This document shows, one piece after another, positions 6,007 through 6,138 of a DNA stretch of 6,138 nucleotides. This stretch comes from an uncultured bacterium. GTDB taxonomy: Bacteria; Cyanobacteriota; Vampirovibrionia; Gastranaerophilales; Gastranaerophilaceae. Both the position numbers and the translations under genes were made by a program. Numbering within the stretch: the first letter of the stretch is position 1; each line of letters starts with the position of its first letter. Location: contig CADCPD010000096.1 in NCBI GenBank assembly GCA_902803265.1, positions 1-6,138 on the forward strand, in the 5' to 3' direction. The notes beneath the pieces are model-generated. The model worked only from the letters and a program-made list of their open reading frames with translations, was not told the DNA's origin and did not search any database.

Positions 6007-6034
6007 AAAAAAAAAACGGAACTTTTGTTCCGTT
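6007..6034 (-). terminator. Rho-independent terminator for a - strand gene entering from the right
   Basis: The stem AACGGAAC (6015-6022) pairs with GTTCCGTT (6027-6034) around a TTTT loop. On the - strand the stem is followed by eight more T (6014 down to 6007), a textbook terminator. It faces the + strand terminator just to its left, so two convergent units end here. It is the main evidence for a - strand gene at the window's right edge. Confidence 0.88.
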
Positions 6035-6076
6035 GAGTATAACCAAAAAACTTTACCTATTTCCCAATCCTTTATC

Positions 6077-6138
6077 CTATGATAAAAAATCTTTTTTAGT
6101 TTCTCCGTTGATTAAGCTACAACTTTTGAAACGAAATT
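6077..6138 (-). CDS. Probable last codons of a - strand gene (5' part outside window)
   Basis: One - strand frame is open from the window edge and ends at TAG (6079-6077), giving a tail of 19 residues with Lys, Gly-Glu-Thr and Lys-Lys. The other two - strand frames stop sooner (near 6112). The stop lies 42 nt before the - strand terminator at 6034-6007, which is a normal distance. Only 19 residues are visible, so the product cannot be named. The terminator could instead belong to a gene or RNA ending in another frame. Confidence 0.35.
   Translation of the reverse strand, partial: FRFKSCSLINGETKKDFLS

Noticed and set aside
6035..6138. tRNA or other structured RNA at the right end
   Set aside because: No tRNA arms or conserved T-loop sequence could be folded on either strand; a coding end on the - strand explains the terminator more simply.

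Overview
The window is a strongly AT-rich stretch of a bacterial chromosome. It has Gram-negative character, because it carries an LptF/LptG-type lipopolysaccharide exporter. The zinc dehydrogenase resembles the form I recall from cyanobacteria (GICNTD, then GHEFVG, then a GLxxHCPNR zinc loop). Together with the very low GC and the short Lys/Ala/Asn-rich orphan proteins, this suggests a non-photosynthetic relative of Cyanobacteria (Melainabacteria/Vampirovibrionia, e.g. Gastranaerophilales). That placement is inference from pattern memory, not from a search.

Layout. Positions 1-3338 hold four tightly packed + strand genes: the 3' end of tyrosyl-tRNA synthetase (the window opens inside its KMSKS motif), serine acetyltransferase cysE, a zinc-type medium-chain dehydrogenase that overlaps cysE by 20 bp, and an LptF/LptG-family permease. 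Gaps of 10, -20 and 27 nt suggest one transcript; its promoter lies to the left of the window. Positions 3349-5513 are on the - strand: a 540-residue multi-pass GT-C-type glycosyltransferase, then a 101-residue orphan protein ending in a strong hairpin terminator. The lptF/G-like gene and the orphan gene converge on 3339-3427. From 5474 and 5565 the glycosyltransferase and a second orphan, a 123-residue protein with one predicted membrane helix, diverge from a 90-bp shared promoter region. The right end has two back-to-back terminators, one per strand, and probably the last codons of another - strand gene. No stretch longer than 300 bases lacks a gene.

How the genes work together: the left operon mixes translation (TyrRS), cysteine synthesis (CysE makes O-acetylserine) and envelope assembly (Lpt). 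The glycosyltransferase could decorate envelope glycans or lipids, a loose functional link to LptF/G. The two small orphan proteins have no recognisable function. I see no mobile element, CRISPR array, tRNA or defence system. The more unusual points are the cysE/dehydrogenase overlap, which encodes a CysK-docking-type C-terminus together with the next gene's ribosome binding site; a variant structural-zinc loop in the dehydrogenase; an FNR-like palindrome upstream of the 101-residue gene; and the two orphan small proteins.
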